The notes under the pieces: generated by a model
What the model saw: only the letters and a program-made list of their open reading frames with translations
The model's database searches: none
What the model was told of the DNA's origin: nothing
Translations under genes and position numbers: made by a program
NCBI GenBank assembly: GCA_016124755.1
Contig: WGNA01000006.1
Coordinates: 124,001 to 188,000, forward strand
Direction of reading: 5' to 3'
Origin: Bacteroidota bacterium
Lineage (GTDB): Bacteria; Bacteroidota; Bacteroidia; NS11-12g; UBA9320
DNA length: 64,000 bases
Part shown: positions 25,760-35,036 of the stretch, one piece after another
Layout: each line of letters opens with the position of its first letter
Position numbering within the stretch: position 1 is the first letter of the stretch

Positions 25760-28219
25760 GTGACCGATTATACCATTCTTTATATACGCGTTCTGTTGCC
25801 ACTCGCCCTCAGAAATGAATACACCTATCGCGTACCACAGGAGTTAAATGAACTGGTTGATGTCGGGAAAAGGGTTGTCGTTCAATTCGGGAAAAGGAAG
25901 ATATATACCGGATTGGTTTTGTCTGTGGGAGAGGAGTCACCAGCCGAATACGATTCAAAATATATTCTTTCGGTGCTGGACGATGTTCCGGTTGTAAGTG
26001 AAACGCAATTCAAATTCTGGCGTTGGATCAGTTCCTATTATTTGTGTTCATTGGGTGAAGTGATGAATGCCGCTCTTCCTGCTGCAATGAAACTGGAGAG
26101 TGAGAGCAAGGTTTCTCTGAAAGATGGAGTTGATACCCAAAATGTTGAGTTAGACCTGGGCGAGCAGGCTATTGTTCATCTGCTTGAAGATTCGGGAGGA
26201 ATGAGCCTGAATGAACTCGATAAAATCACAGGCAAAAAGAGCAACTTCCGGTATATAAAATCGCTGTATGAAAAAGGACTGATTTCTATCCGGGAGGAAT
26301 TGCTGGAAAGGTATGTTCCCAAGTTTGTTACCTATGTTTCTTTCCGGAATGAATTTGCCGAACACAGCAACCGAAAGGACTTATTTAATGAATTAGAAAA
26401 TAAATATCCGCTTCAACTGGAAGTGCTACTGAGACTCATCTCTGCAGATCCGGGCAACGAAGGTGTTGACCGGAACCAGTTTATTAAACAATTTAAACTG
26501 AGTAAGTCGTCGGTTAAAACGCTGGTGAAAAATCAGATATTAAAAGAGGAAAACCGGGTTGTGGATCGTGTTCGGTTTGATCTGGATGATGAGTTGAAGG
26601 AAAATCATCTTACCGGGGATCAGGCTGAGGTTTATGCTAAAATGAACGAATTGTTTCCGGAAGAGAAACCAGTGCTTTTGCAGGGAATTACTTCTAGCGG
26701 TAAAACCCATGTTTATATTCAACTAATTGAAGATGCAATTAAGAACGGGCGGCAGGTACTTTATTTATTGCCCGAAATTTCTCTTACTACGCAATTGATT
26801 CATCGCATACAAAGCTATTTCGGAGATCTGGTTGCGATTAACCATTCTAGGTTTAGTGATGAAGAACGACAGGAAATATGGGATAAGGTATTCAGAAATG
26901 AAGTGAAGATTTTGCTCACACCGCGTTCGGGAATTTTTATGCCGCTCCACGATATCGGATTAATAATAGTGGATGAGGAACACGAGCAGGCCTTCAAACA
27001 ATCGGAACCGAACCCGAGGTATCACGCGCGGGATTTATCCATTGTGCTGGCAGGTTTGTACAAAGCACATCTCGTACTGGGAAGCGCCACACCTTCGGTG
27101 GAAACCCAGTTTAATGCCCGCCATGGAAAATACGGTCGTGTAGTTTTGGAAAACCGTTTTAAAGGAGTTGCTCTCCCCGGTTTTGAATTAGTGGATATGC
27201 GGCAGGAAAGATTGCAGAAGAAAAATTCAGGTGTTTTTTCAAGTGTTTTGGTAGATGCCCTGAAGAAAACTTTTGAACAGGGTGAACAGGCCATTTTATT
27301 TCAAAATCGAAAGGGATATGTTCCGATTACCGAATGTCCTGAATGTTCCTGGACTCCCCGCTGTGTAAACTGCGATATCACACTCACATATTACCGTTTT
27401 GAGGATCGGCTCAAATGCCATTTCTGTGGTTATTCAACCCCTCCGGTTACCGAGTGCAAGGCTTGTGGAAGTCCGGTTTTAAACATTTCCGGTTATGGAA
27501 CCGAACGCATCGAACATGAACTACTCGATCTTTTTCCAGACATACGCGTGCACAGAGTTGATCAGGAGTCGACGCGAAAGAAACACGCTCTCGAAAACAT
27601 CATCCGGAAATTCGAAAATCGGGAGACCGATGTTTTGATCGGAACCCAGATGATTGCCAAAGGTCTTGACTTTGACCATTTGAAATTAGTGGGAATAATC
27701 GACGCAGATCACGCACTCAATTTCCCGGATTTCCGTGCGTTCGAAAGAAGCTTTCAATTGTTTACACAGGTTGCCGGAAGAGCAGGAAGAAGATCGGATC
27801 CGGGAACGGTAATCGTGCAGACGAACCAGCCGGAACATCCGGTTCTTGCCAGTGTGGTTCAACACGACTACGAAACCTTTTATCAATCTGAAATACAAGA
27901 GCGGAGTAAGTTTCAGTATCCTCCGTTTTCAAGACTAATCAGAATTACCCTTAAACATAAAGACAAGGCAATTGTGCATCAGGCATCTCAACATCTGGGA
28001 ATGATGATGAAACAGCGACTCGGAGATTTTTTATTAGGTCCGCTTGAACCGTATGTTTCCAGAATCCGCGGACTGTTTCTCCGCCAGATGATCGTTAAGA
28101 TTGTGTCTCCGTTACCCTTAAACGGAACCAAACAGTTTGTTGATCAGTGCGTGCAACTCACAAAGGGAGAACGCTCTTTTTCAACGGTAAGAATTATTGT
28201 AGATGTGGATCCGTATTGA
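25760..28219 (+). CDS. priA: primosomal protein N' (replication restart helicase)
   Basis: 819 residues, GTG start. N-terminal 3'-binding domain (YIRVLLPLALRNEYTYRVP), winged-helix region, Walker A GITSSGKT (309-316), DEEH (405-408), and an eight-Cys zinc cluster (C526, C529, C535, C538, C553, C556, C566, C569). Helicase motifs follow (IGTQMIAKGLDFDHL, QVAGRAGR). PriA reloads the replisome at stalled forks. It is a single full-length copy ending 1 bp before the trxB stop in convergent orientation. Confidence 0.96.
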   Translation: MTDYTILYIRVLLPLALRNEYTYRVPQELNELVDVGKRVVVQFGKRKIYTGLVLSVGEESPAEYDSKYILSVLDDVPVVSETQFKFWRWISSYYLCSLGEVMNAALPAAMKLESESKVSLKDGVDTQNVELDLGEQAIVHLLEDSGGMSLNELDKITGKKSNFRYIKSLYEKGLISIREELLERYVPKFVTYVSFRNEFAEHSNRKDLFNELENKYPLQLEVLLRLISADPGNEGVDRNQFIKQFKLSKSSVKTLVKNQILKEENRVVDRVRFDLDDELKENHLTGDQAEVYAKMNELFPEEKPVLLQGITSSGKTHVYIQLIEDAIKNGRQVLYLLPEISLTTQLIHRIQSYFGDLVAINHSRFSDEERQEIWDKVFRNEVKILLTPRSGIFMPLHDIGLIIVDEEHEQAFKQSEPNPRYHARDLSIVLAGLYKAHLVLGSATPSVETQFNARHGKYGRVVLENRFKGVALPGFELVDMRQERLQKKNSGVFSSVLVDALKKTFEQGEQAILFQNRKGYVPITECPECSWTPRCVNCDITLTYYRFEDRLKCHFCGYSTPPVTECKACGSPVLNISGYGTERIEHELLDLFPDIRVHRVDQESTRKKHALENIIRKFENRETDVLIGTQMIAKGLDFDHLKLVGIIDADHALNFPDFRAFERSFQLFTQVAGRAGRRSDPGTVIVQTNQPEHPVLASVVQHDYETFYQSEIQERSKFQYPPFSRLIRITLKHKDKAIVHQASQHLGMMMKQRLGDFLLGPLEPYVSRIRGLFLRQMIVKIVSPLPLNGTKQFVDQCVQLTKGERSFSTVRIIVDVDPY

Positions 28220-28220
28220 T

Positions 28221-29177
28221 TCAGGCAGATTCAGCAAAGTGTTTTGAACTGAGATAACGCTCAGCATCGAGAGCCGCCATACAACCTGAACCGGCAGCCG
28301 TAACCGCTTGACGATAAATTTTATCCTGAGCATCACCGCAGGCAAAAACACCTTCAACATTGGTTTTGGAACTTCCTGGAATCGTTTTGATATAACCTTG
28401 TTCGTCCATGTCGATAAAGTCTTTAAAGATCCGGGTGTTCGGTGTATGTCCGATCGCCACAAAAAATCCGCTGATCGGAATTTCCCGCATGTCGCCCGTT
28501 ACATTGTTTTTAACCCGCACACCTTCAACAACCATTTCACCAAGGATCTCGTCGGTTTCTGTGTTGTACAAAATTTCGATATTCTCTGTATTCTCCACCC
28601 GGTGTTGCATGGCTTTGGATGCACGCATTTCATCCTTTCGAACAATCATGTACACCTTGTTGCAGATTTTTGCCAGATAAGATGCTTCCTCGGCAGCGGT
28701 ATCACCACCACCAACAATTGCCACATCTGAACCCCGGTAAAAAAATCCGTCGCAGACTGCACACGCAGATACGCCGCTACCGTTTAATTTTTTCTCGCTC
28801 GGGATGTTAAGCCATTTGGCAGAAGCACCGGTGGAGATAATTACCGTTTCCGCAACTATTTCCTTTTGTCCGTCGACCCAAACTTTGTGCGGAGGTTTTG
28901 AATTGAATTCAACTGAAGTGATCATGCCGAACCGGATATCAGTTCCGAGTCGATCCGCTTGTTTCTTAAAATTATCCATCATTTCCGGTCCCATGATTCC
29001 GTCGGGGTAGCCCGGATAATTTTCGACATCAGTAGTTATGGTTAACTGTCCACCTGGTTGCATTCCTTCATACAACACAGGTTTCATATCTGCACGGGCA
29101 GCATAAATAGCAGCCGTGTATCCGGCAGGACCGCTGCCGATTATGAGACATTCAACTCTCTCTGGTGATTCGTTCAT
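28221..29177 (-). CDS. trxB: thioredoxin reductase
   Basis: I use the ATG at 29177 (MNESPERVEC), not the TTG nine codons earlier; this gives the usual length of 318 residues. FAD-binding GSGPAGYTAAIY (14-25), the redox pair CAVC (139-142), NADPH-binding GGGDTAAEEA (156-165) and GVFACGDAQD near the end are all present. It reduces thioredoxin with NADPH, and could supply electrons to the free methionine sulfoxide reductase (9.6 kb). Confidence 0.95.
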   Translation of the reverse strand: MNESPERVECLIIGSGPAGYTAAIYAARADMKPVLYEGMQPGGQLTITTDVENYPGYPDGIMGPEMMDNFKKQADRLGTDIRFGMITSVEFNSKPPHKVWVDGQKEIVAETVIISTGASAKWLNIPSEKKLNGSGVSACAVCDGFFYRGSDVAIVGGGDTAAEEASYLAKICNKVYMIVRKDEMRASKAMQHRVENTENIEILYNTETDEILGEMVVEGVRVKNNVTGDMREIPISGFFVAIGHTPNTRIFKDFIDMDEQGYIKTIPGSSKTNVEGVFACGDAQDKIYRQAVTAAGSGCMAALDAERYLSSKHFAESA

Positions 29178-29324
29178 TTTAGTATTTGTAATTAAAGCCT
29201 GCAATATTACAACGTGCTCTCACAAATGTTCAGGTGAAAAAAACAATGACCGGATAGTTTTTGAATATGTTAATCAATGAATTAAATATTCGTTAATCTG
29301 TAATTCATCTAAATGACAATTTGA

Positions 29325-29358
29325 TTGCTAAAACAAAAGTTAGATGCATATAATTTTG
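29325..29358 (+). promoter_or_regulatory. Bacteroidota promoter (TTG-N23-TAATTTTG)
   Basis: TTG at 29325-29327 and TAATTTTG at 29351-29358, spaced 23 bases, fit the TTG-N17-23-TAnnTTTG consensus reported for flavobacteria. The TTG start of the DUF2834 gene is 23 bases downstream. Confidence 0.65.
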
Positions 29359-29381
29359 CCCCGCACTACTAAACAAATCGT

Positions 29382-29777
29382 TTGAAGAAAATATATTTGA
29401 TTCTGGCCATCATCGGCTTTGTATTGCCAAACATTTTTGTAATCCGCGAATCTTTACTTACCGGAAATGTTCTGCTCTGGCTCGATCCGAAAAGCACAAT
29501 TAAGTACATGTTTGCAAATAATGTGAACAGTACTTTCTCCATTGATCTGCTCTACGTCGTTATGATATTTTTCATCTGGACATATCAGCAGTCTGTTCGA
29601 TATCGCATCAACAATGTCTGGATCGTTTGGTTAACAACCGGTTTGTTTGGTCTGGTAGGTTCGTTCCCACTTTTTCTTTACTTGAGGGATGATAAGCGCA
29701 AGAAAAAAGGCACCAGCACCAAGACCCGTCACATGTCGAGAAGTGAAGCGAAATCAACTTCCAAAGACGAAGACTAA
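29382..29777 (+). CDS. DUF2834 membrane protein
   Basis: 131 residues, TTG start after a good promoter. Three hydrophobic segments (about 4-20, 55-70, 83-102), with GFVLPNIFVI, FSIDLLYVVMIFFIW and FGLVGSFPLFLYLRD, match the short DUF2834 family. The C-terminal 30 residues are basic (KKKGTSTKTRHMSRSE) and probably cytoplasmic. Function unknown. Confidence 0.8.
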   Translation: MKKIYLILAIIGFVLPNIFVIRESLLTGNVLLWLDPKSTIKYMFANNVNSTFSIDLLYVVMIFFIWTYQQSVRYRINNVWIVWLTTGLFGLVGSFPLFLYLRDDKRKKKGTSTKTRHMSRSEAKSTSKDED

Positions 29778-29797
29778 GAATTTTATTTTAACCGGCT

Positions 29798-30409
29798 TCA
29801 GTCTTTTCTGCGATTAATTTCATCGCGAAGAATAGCTGCTTTGTTGTAGTCTTCACTTTGAATTGCTTCCGAAAGAAGTGATTCAAGTTCTTCGAGAGAT
29901 AAGCGAGAGTAATCAGTGCTTTCTCCGATATTGGAGAGCAGATCATCGTCGGAATCGGGGCGTTCCGGCTCGTCGAATTCACTGGCTTCTTCTTCTTCCT
30001 CCAGATTAATTCCCGCGGCATTCATAATTGAATCGTTGGTAAAAATCGGACAATTGAAACGCACTGCCAGAGCAATTGCATCACTGGTGCGGGCATCTAT
30101 CTCGTGAACCACACCGTCTTTTAAACATTTAATTCTCGAGTAAAAGACGCCTTCAACAAGGTCGGAGATATAAACTTCTATTATCTCAACACTGAATTCT
30201 TCAGCAAAACTTTTAAACAGATCGTGGGTAAGAGGTCGCTGCGGTTTTATGTTTTCAAGAACCAAAGCGATTGCCTGAGCTTCGTATGCACCGATAACAA
30301 CAGGGATTCTTTTATCTCCGTTTTTTTCACCCAACACCAAAGTGTACGATGCATTTTTGCTCGTATGCCCCGAAGTGAGGCCCGCTATTTCCAGTTCTAT
30401 TTTTTGCAT
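29798..30409 (-). CDS. bifunctional nuclease (DUF151) with UVR motif
   Basis: 203 residues. KNASYTLVLGEKNGDKRIPVVIG and EAQAIALVLENIKPQRPLTHDL then IDARTSDAIALAVRF are the DUF151 bifunctional nuclease core. After an acidic linker (about 140-168), SRLSLEELESLLSEAIQSED and YNKAAILRDEINRRK form a UvrB/UvrC (UVR) motif. Plant and bacterial relatives show DNase and RNase activity; the UVR motif suggests a protein partner. Its ATG overlaps the etfA stop by one base. Confidence 0.9.
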   Translation of the reverse strand: MQKIELEIAGLTSGHTSKNASYTLVLGEKNGDKRIPVVIGAYEAQAIALVLENIKPQRPLTHDLFKSFAEEFSVEIIEVYISDLVEGVFYSRIKCLKDGVVHEIDARTSDAIALAVRFNCPIFTNDSIMNAAGINLEEEEEASEFDEPERPDSDDDLLSNIGESTDYSRLSLEELESLLSEAIQSEDYNKAAILRDEINRRKD

Positions 30410-31359
30410 TAAAGGCCTTTGAGCTGCCTTGCGCGTTCAATCAGTTTCGGAACAACTTCAAAGGCATCACCTACAATACCGTAATCGGCAACTTTGAAGA
30501 ACGGAGCTTCCGGATCTGTATTAATAACGCATATAACCTTGCTACTGCTAACACCTGCAAGATGCTGAATAGCGCCGGAAATTCCAATGGCTATATAAAG
30601 ATTGGGTTTAATGGTGATTCCGGTTTGGCCTACGTGTTCACCATGAGGTCGCCAATCCAGATCTGCTACCGGTTTAGAACAAGCAGTAGCGGCTCCCAGA
30701 ATGTCGGCGAGCTCTTCGATCATTCCCCAGTTTTCTGGTCCTTTCATTCCCCGGCCGGCACTCACAACGAGTTCTGCTTCGGTCAACGGAATTTTGCCTT
30801 TCACTTTATCAACTTCCAATGATTTGGTGAGAACGGAAGTAGAAACAGATATAGATTCTACAGAAGGAGTTAAACCGAATGACCCGACTTCAAATGAATT
30901 TGGGATGAGGCTTAAAACTTTGCGATCCGATTTAACATTCACCATCGTGAAAGCTTTATTGGAGAAACAGGATTTACGAACCACAAAACCATTGGATAAA
31001 TCCGGTTCTGAAACAACTCCGGTAACACAACCAGCCTTTAATTTAACAGAACAAATCGGAGCCAGAATTTTACCCGCATAAGTACCAGCCATAATGAGTG
31101 TGGTAACACCTTTTTGCTTACATACTTCGCTGATAGCAGTGGCATGTCCTTCGGGTGTGAATTCGTTCAGATTCCCGTCGGTAACATGAACAATAGCATC
31201 TGCTCCGGCATCTCCCAAATCAGATGGAACTTCACCTCCCGCCACAATAGCAATACTCTGAGCAGAATTTTTAACGGCTAAATTTTTAGCATACGAAAGC
31301 GCTTCGAGAGAAGATTTTTTTGCGCGTCCGTTTTCTCTTTCTATATAAACAGCAATCAT
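30409..31359 (-). CDS. etfA: electron transfer flavoprotein, alpha subunit
   Basis: 316 residues. The C-terminal FAD domain has VVSAGRGMKGPENWGMIEEL, GAATACSKPVADLDWRPHGE (short by one site only), VGQTGITIKPNLYIAIGISGAIQHLAG and INTDPEAPFFKVADYGIVGD. ETF passes electrons from acyl-CoA dehydrogenases to ETF:quinone oxidoreductase. It forms a unit with etfB upstream (10-bp gap) and the bifunctional nuclease gene downstream (1-bp overlap). Confidence 0.95.
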   Translation of the reverse strand: MIAVYIERENGRAKKSSLEALSYAKNLAVKNSAQSIAIVAGGEVPSDLGDAGADAIVHVTDGNLNEFTPEGHATAISEVCKQKGVTTLIMAGTYAGKILAPICSVKLKAGCVTGVVSEPDLSNGFVVRKSCFSNKAFTMVNVKSDRKVLSLIPNSFEVGSFGLTPSVESISVSTSVLTKSLEVDKVKGKIPLTEAELVVSAGRGMKGPENWGMIEELADILGAATACSKPVADLDWRPHGEHVGQTGITIKPNLYIAIGISGAIQHLAGVSSSKVICVINTDPEAPFFKVADYGIVGDAFEVVPKLIERARQLKGL

Positions 31360-31369
31360 GCTTCTGAAA

Positions 31370-32107
31370 CTATATCAATTTTTTTTCGGATCTGAGAAGG
31401 TCTATGAGTTCACCGGCATTTGCCGGATCAATCAGTTTTACTGCACCTTTTGCAGGAGGTAAATCATAGGATAAATATTCTGTATCGTTGTAAGCATCGG
31501 CATATTCAACGACATTAAGTTGTTTGGTTCTGGCTTGCATAATTCCGCGCATGTTGGGAATTCGCGGTTCGCATAAATCTTTTTGAGCAGAGGCTACACA
31601 GGGAAGCGGATGACTTACCTTTTCTTTTCCGCCGTCTATATCCCGGGTGGCAATTACATCACTGCCTTCAACTTCAATGGATGTAACGATGTTCAGCAAA
31701 CCCATTCCGAGGAGTTCTGCGAGCAATCCGGCAACCTGACCACTGTTGTAATCAATAGATTCCCTGCCTGTGAAAATCAGGTCGAAGGATTCATTTGAAA
31801 TCGCAGAATGTATCGCCTGTGCTGTGTGAAGAGAGTCAACCGGATCACAATTAACGCGGATGGCTTTGGCAGCACCGATAGCCAGAGCTTTTCGGATTAC
31901 CGGTTCTGTTCCTGCAGTTCCTACCGTAATTACAGTTACTTCACCACCGTGTTTTTCGGTTAATTCAAGGGCACGGGTTAATGCGAGTTCATCGTATGGA
32001 TTGATGATAAACTGAACACCTTCCGTATTGAATTTTGTGTTGTTATCGACAAACGTGATTTTTGTGGTCGTATCCGGCACAGGGCTCACGCAGACAAGAA
32101 TATTCAT
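31370..32107 (-). CDS. etfB: electron transfer flavoprotein, beta subunit
   Basis: 245 residues. CVSPVPDTTTKI, FIINPYDELALTRALELTE, ALAIGAAKAIRV and FTGRESIDYNSGQVAGLLAE are the ETF-beta signature and AMP-binding loops. It pairs with EtfA. A -7 element lies 38 bases upstream. Together with the hbd-type dehydrogenase and AtoE-like carrier, it suggests fatty acid oxidation, although no acyl-CoA dehydrogenase gene is present in this window. Confidence 0.95.
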   Translation of the reverse strand: MNILVCVSPVPDTTTKITFVDNNTKFNTEGVQFIINPYDELALTRALELTEKHGGEVTVITVGTAGTEPVIRKALAIGAAKAIRVNCDPVDSLHTAQAIHSAISNESFDLIFTGRESIDYNSGQVAGLLAELLGMGLLNIVTSIEVEGSDVIATRDIDGGKEKVSHPLPCVASAQKDLCEPRIPNMRGIMQARTKQLNVVEYADAYNDTEYLSYDLPPAKGAVKLIDPANAGELIDLLRSEKKLI

Positions 32108-32144
32108 AGAGTTTTTTGTGTTTGCTCGTGTCTTAAAAGTGGTG

Positions 32145-32152
32145 CAAAATTA
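32145..32152 (-). promoter_or_regulatory. -7 promoter element (TAATTTTG) of etfB
   Basis: TAATTTTG on the minus strand, exact TAnnTTTG, 37 bases upstream of the etfB ATG. It likely drives etfB-etfA-nuclease. No TTG is seen at the proper -33 spacing. Confidence 0.5.
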
Positions 32153-32180
32153 AGGTAAAGATTGAATTGAGCAGGGCGTC

Positions 32181-32504
32181 GTGGATAGAATAAGTCAACT
32201 CCTCAAATTTCTTGAAAATGAACCGGATGATCCTTTTCTGAACTACGCTTTGGCGATGGAATGGATCGGTAAAAACGATGATAAAAAGGCAACGGAGCTT
32301 TTGGAAAAACTCATTGAAAACCATCCGGAATATTCAGCTTCTTATTATCATCTCGGTGCGATTTATCAACGACGTGGAAATAAAGACCTCGCCGAAAAAA
32401 TCTATCGGTCGGGGATTGAAATAACCCGTAGAAAAAAAGAACAACACCAATTGGCCGAGTTGCAATCGGCGTTAAACAACATGCTTTACGATGAAGAATT
32501 TTAA
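32181..32504 (+). CDS. small TPR-repeat protein
   Basis: 107 residues, GTG start. Two to three tetratricopeptide helices are visible: DPFLNYALAMEWIGKNDDKK, LLEKLIENHPEYSASYYHLG and AIYQRRGNKDLAEKIYRSGIE, the latter a near-canonical TPR. It lacks a signal peptide and is likely a cytoplasmic adaptor. It overlaps the following thioesterase gene by 14 bp, so translational coupling is likely. Confidence 0.85.
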   Translation: MDRISQLLKFLENEPDDPFLNYALAMEWIGKNDDKKATELLEKLIENHPEYSASYYHLGAIYQRRGNKDLAEKIYRSGIEITRRKKEQHQLAELQSALNNMLYDEEF

Positions 32505-32928
32505 TGTGCTGAATCCGGATTACGAATCCGATATCCGGGAGAAGTTACAACGACAGTTTTTTATGAAACTGATGGGGTTTAACATCGACTCGATTCAACC
32601 CGGAAGAGTTACAGGATCACTGCAAATTGAGGAGAAACACATGCAGCAGAATTATATGTTGCACGGGGGAGCAATTGCAACCGCTGCCGATATAGTAATG
32701 GGTTTTGCTGCCTACAGTCTTGCTCCGAAAGGAAGCGGTGTGGTTACTATAGACCTTCAGGTTTCTTATCTCAATCCGGGTAAAGGTGAAATGCTGATTG
32801 CCGAAGGTTGGGTCGTAAAACCCGGAAGCAGTATTTTCTTTTGTTCAGCCGATTTATATGTTATCAGAGACGGCGAAAAAATTCACACCAATCGGGCAAA
32901 CGCCACCATGCATCGGATCGTGTTTTGA
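32491..32928 (+). CDS. PaaI-like hotdog thioesterase
   Basis: 145 residues with the hotdog fold. MQQNYMLHGGAIATAADIVMGFAA contains the HGG motif and the acidic residue of 4HBT/PaaI thioesterases. VTIDLQVSYLNPGKGEMLIAEGWV and the PGSSIFFCSADLYV strands follow. It probably hydrolyses acyl- or aryl-CoA thioesters. The start overlaps the TPR gene by 14 bp. Confidence 0.88.
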   Translation: MKNFNVLNPDYESDIREKLQRQFFMKLMGFNIDSIQPGRVTGSLQIEEKHMQQNYMLHGGAIATAADIVMGFAAYSLAPKGSGVVTIDLQVSYLNPGKGEMLIAEGWVVKPGSSIFFCSADLYVIRDGEKIHTNRANATMHRIVF

Positions 32929-32973
32929 AAAAATGATTCCTGTTGTATATCTTGCTTCTGTATTTAATCCCCG

Positions 32974-34185
32974 ATGAATATGAAGAAGATTTTTACACTC
33001 TCTGTTTCCTTTGCTTTATTGTCTAATGCGATAATCGTAAATGCGCAAGACATGTTAAAAGGCGATAACAAATCTATTGGAGTAAAGGAAGTTCCGGCCT
33101 CCTCTCTTAAAAAGGCAACCGTTCCCAATTGGTATGATTACGTGTATGCAGCCGGGGAGTTTGGTGTAACCTGGACCCGAATTACCAACGCAACACTGTT
33201 CCCGGATTCTTTGGTTTATCAGCTCTATGGAAATGGAGCAGGAGGAGTTCAATTAGGGAGAACTGCAACTCACAGTGTAGGTCAGATTTTCGATGCAACA
33301 GATGAAAATGCATTTTTTGATGACCCACACTTTTTATCGCGGTTTAATCCATACACATTTGACACATTGGCCATTCGATACCGGTATTCGTATAATGTGC
33401 CCGGTTCAACGGATACCTTATTAATTCAATTCTATAATAATGATAAGATTCAACGAACCATATTAACTACCAGCCAGCGCCCGACTGCAACAGTTGGTTA
33501 CGATAAAGCCGGCAACAAAGGATCCGGGGCAACATCTCAAATCAGAATATTATTAACAGCGGAGGATACAAGTAATTGGGCAGACAATACAGATTACCGG
33601 GTTATTCTGGTTCCGGTTCCGAACGGAGGAATTAAAGTACCGGCCGACGGATTGTGTGCCTGGACGATGTCTTTCATTCCGGGTTACGAATACGAAAACG
33701 GAGATACGATTCAACAGGACTGGAGTACTCCACCAACCAAAAAACTGAATCATTTTCTGGCTCCCAGATACAGAGATAATTCGAAGCTTATGGCGTTTTA
33801 TCCGAGTTATAATACCGGAATAAGTGCGAACAATTCTTCGAGATATACTTCTGATTTCTGGAACAACCTGTACATTTCGGGCCATGCCTGGTACGATTAC
33901 GATGAGTGCTATTATTCTTTCTTTCACATAATTGCCGAAAAAGTTTCAGTGCCGGAAATAGGGGAGAATGTGAAAATTTATCCCAACCCATCAGTCGCCA
34001 CCCCAACATTAATTACAGGATTACACGATTTAACTTCGATCACAGTCTCTGATCTTAGCGGAAAAATTGTTTCTGAAATAAGGACATCCGAAAATACAGT
34101 TGAGTTAAATCTTCCTGCCGGAGTTTATGTAATGAGTCTTGAATGTAATGGAATAATGTCCACGCACCGAATTATCCGGTATTAG
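32974..34185 (+). CDS. T9SS-sorted secreted protein
   Basis: 403 residues. Signal peptide (MKKIFTLSVSFALLSNAI then VNAQ); a second ATG two codons in would also work. The middle is beta-rich with many Asn, Tyr and Asp. KIYPNPSVATPTLITGLHDL, VSDLSGKIV and LPAGVYVMSLECNG, ending RIIRY, form a type A T9SS C-terminal sorting domain. I cannot assign a domain to the body of the protein. Confidence 0.85.
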   Translation: MNMKKIFTLSVSFALLSNAIIVNAQDMLKGDNKSIGVKEVPASSLKKATVPNWYDYVYAAGEFGVTWTRITNATLFPDSLVYQLYGNGAGGVQLGRTATHSVGQIFDATDENAFFDDPHFLSRFNPYTFDTLAIRYRYSYNVPGSTDTLLIQFYNNDKIQRTILTTSQRPTATVGYDKAGNKGSGATSQIRILLTAEDTSNWADNTDYRVILVPVPNGGIKVPADGLCAWTMSFIPGYEYENGDTIQQDWSTPPTKKLNHFLAPRYRDNSKLMAFYPSYNTGISANNSSRYTSDFWNNLYISGHAWYDYDECYYSFFHIIAEKVSVPEIGENVKIYPNPSVATPTLITGLHDLTSITVSDLSGKIVSEIRTSENTVELNLPAGVYVMSLECNGIMSTHRIIRY

Positions 34186-34200
34186 CGCAAACTTTAATTA

Positions 34201-34236
34201 TTTGACTCTGAGCTAACTGTAGTAGCTGTAATTTTG
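34201..34236 (+). promoter_or_regulatory. promoter of the sigma-factor gene (TTTG-N24-TAATTTTG)
   Basis: TTTG at 34201-34204 and exact TAATTTTG at 34229-34236. The TTG start of the sigma gene is 8 bases after the element. The locus therefore seems to begin from a housekeeping-type promoter. Confidence 0.6.
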
Positions 34237-34244
34237 TTCCGCCA

Positions 34245-34757
34245 TTGTTGAGCTTGGAGGAACAGTTTAAAAGAATTTATTACCAGCATTTTGAAGCACT
34301 TTGTCGCTTTGCAGAATTCTATTGCAAAGATTCGGATGAAGCATCTTCTGTTGTTCAGCAGGTATTTCTGAATTTGTGGGAGCGACGTGAGGAACTTCTT
34401 AAAGGCGATGATCTTCGTGCCTATCTCTTTACTGCCGTTCGCAACCGGGTCTTCACTTCCGTAAGAAGAAAAAAAATTACCGAGGAGTTGGATGCTGTGG
34501 CGGAATTACCTGCGGATCATCAATCCACCAGAATTGAAATCAGAGAATTACAGGAACAAATTCGTTCGGCCATACAAAGTCTGCCGGAAAGGTGCCGGTA
34601 CATTTTTGAAATGAGCCGGTTTGAAAATATGACCTATCAGCAGATTGCCGATCGGCTCGATTTATCGGTTAAAACGGTAGAAAATCAAATTTCTAAGGCA
34701 CTGAAAATTTTGCGAAAACGAATTTTATCGTCTGATAATCAGACTTCTGAAAATTAA
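34245..34757 (+). CDS. ECF-type RNA polymerase sigma factor
   Basis: 170 residues. Region 2: ALCRFAEFYCKDSDEASSVV and QQVFLNLWERREEL. Region 4: IQSLPERCRYIFEMSRFENM then TYQQIADRLDLSVKTVENQI (helix-turn-helix). TTG start, next to the promoter. It is followed by FecR-like anti-sigma genes, a TonB receptor and a DUF4249 lipoprotein, the usual cell-surface-signalling order. It probably activates that operon in response to a substrate, but neither the substrate nor the target promoter is visible. Confidence 0.92.
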   Translation: MLSLEEQFKRIYYQHFEALCRFAEFYCKDSDEASSVVQQVFLNLWERREELLKGDDLRAYLFTAVRNRVFTSVRRKKITEELDAVAELPADHQSTRIEIRELQEQIRSAIQSLPERCRYIFEMSRFENMTYQQIADRLDLSVKTVENQISKALKILRKRILSSDNQTSEN

Positions 34758-34817
34758 TTTAAAAACAGAATAGGGGGGGAGACCGACTCAGGTGTACTTA
34801 AGATACAAACCCGGGTT

Positions 34818-34973
34818 ATGAATTACTTGCAAGGAAATACTCTCTTGAGGTATTTGATGAATGAGTGTACCGCTGAAGAGCGCGAGCATTTAGACAACTG
34901 GCTGAACGAAAGTCCGCAGAATAAAAATACCTTAAATTATTTGAGAGCTCAGGTTAATTTGTTGATGGCTTAA
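34818..34973 (+). CDS. 51-residue FecR-like N-terminal fragment
   Basis: ATG at 34818, TAA at 34971. TLLRYLMNECTAEEREHLDN, WLNESPQNKNTL and YLRAQVNLL look like the cytoplasmic anti-sigma (sigma-binding) N-terminal domain of FecR proteins, but no transmembrane or periplasmic part follows. The intact fecR begins 63 bp downstream with its own version of this domain (REELILKKLQGQLSDAEVKQ). It is either a truncated duplicate or a separate mini anti-sigma factor. Too short to be certain. Confidence 0.5.
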   Translation: MNYLQGNTLLRYLMNECTAEEREHLDNWLNESPQNKNTLNYLRAQVNLLMA

Positions 34974-35036
34974 TCTCCGGATCAAATCCTGAAAAAAGTT
35001 TTGCTCTCCGGAGCGAATATGTCGTAGAATACAAGA

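Noticed and set aside
24780-25802. Longer start for the lipoprotein gene
   Set aside because: It would overlap the divergent priA gene and lie upstream of the -7 element; the lipobox fits the GTG at 25649.
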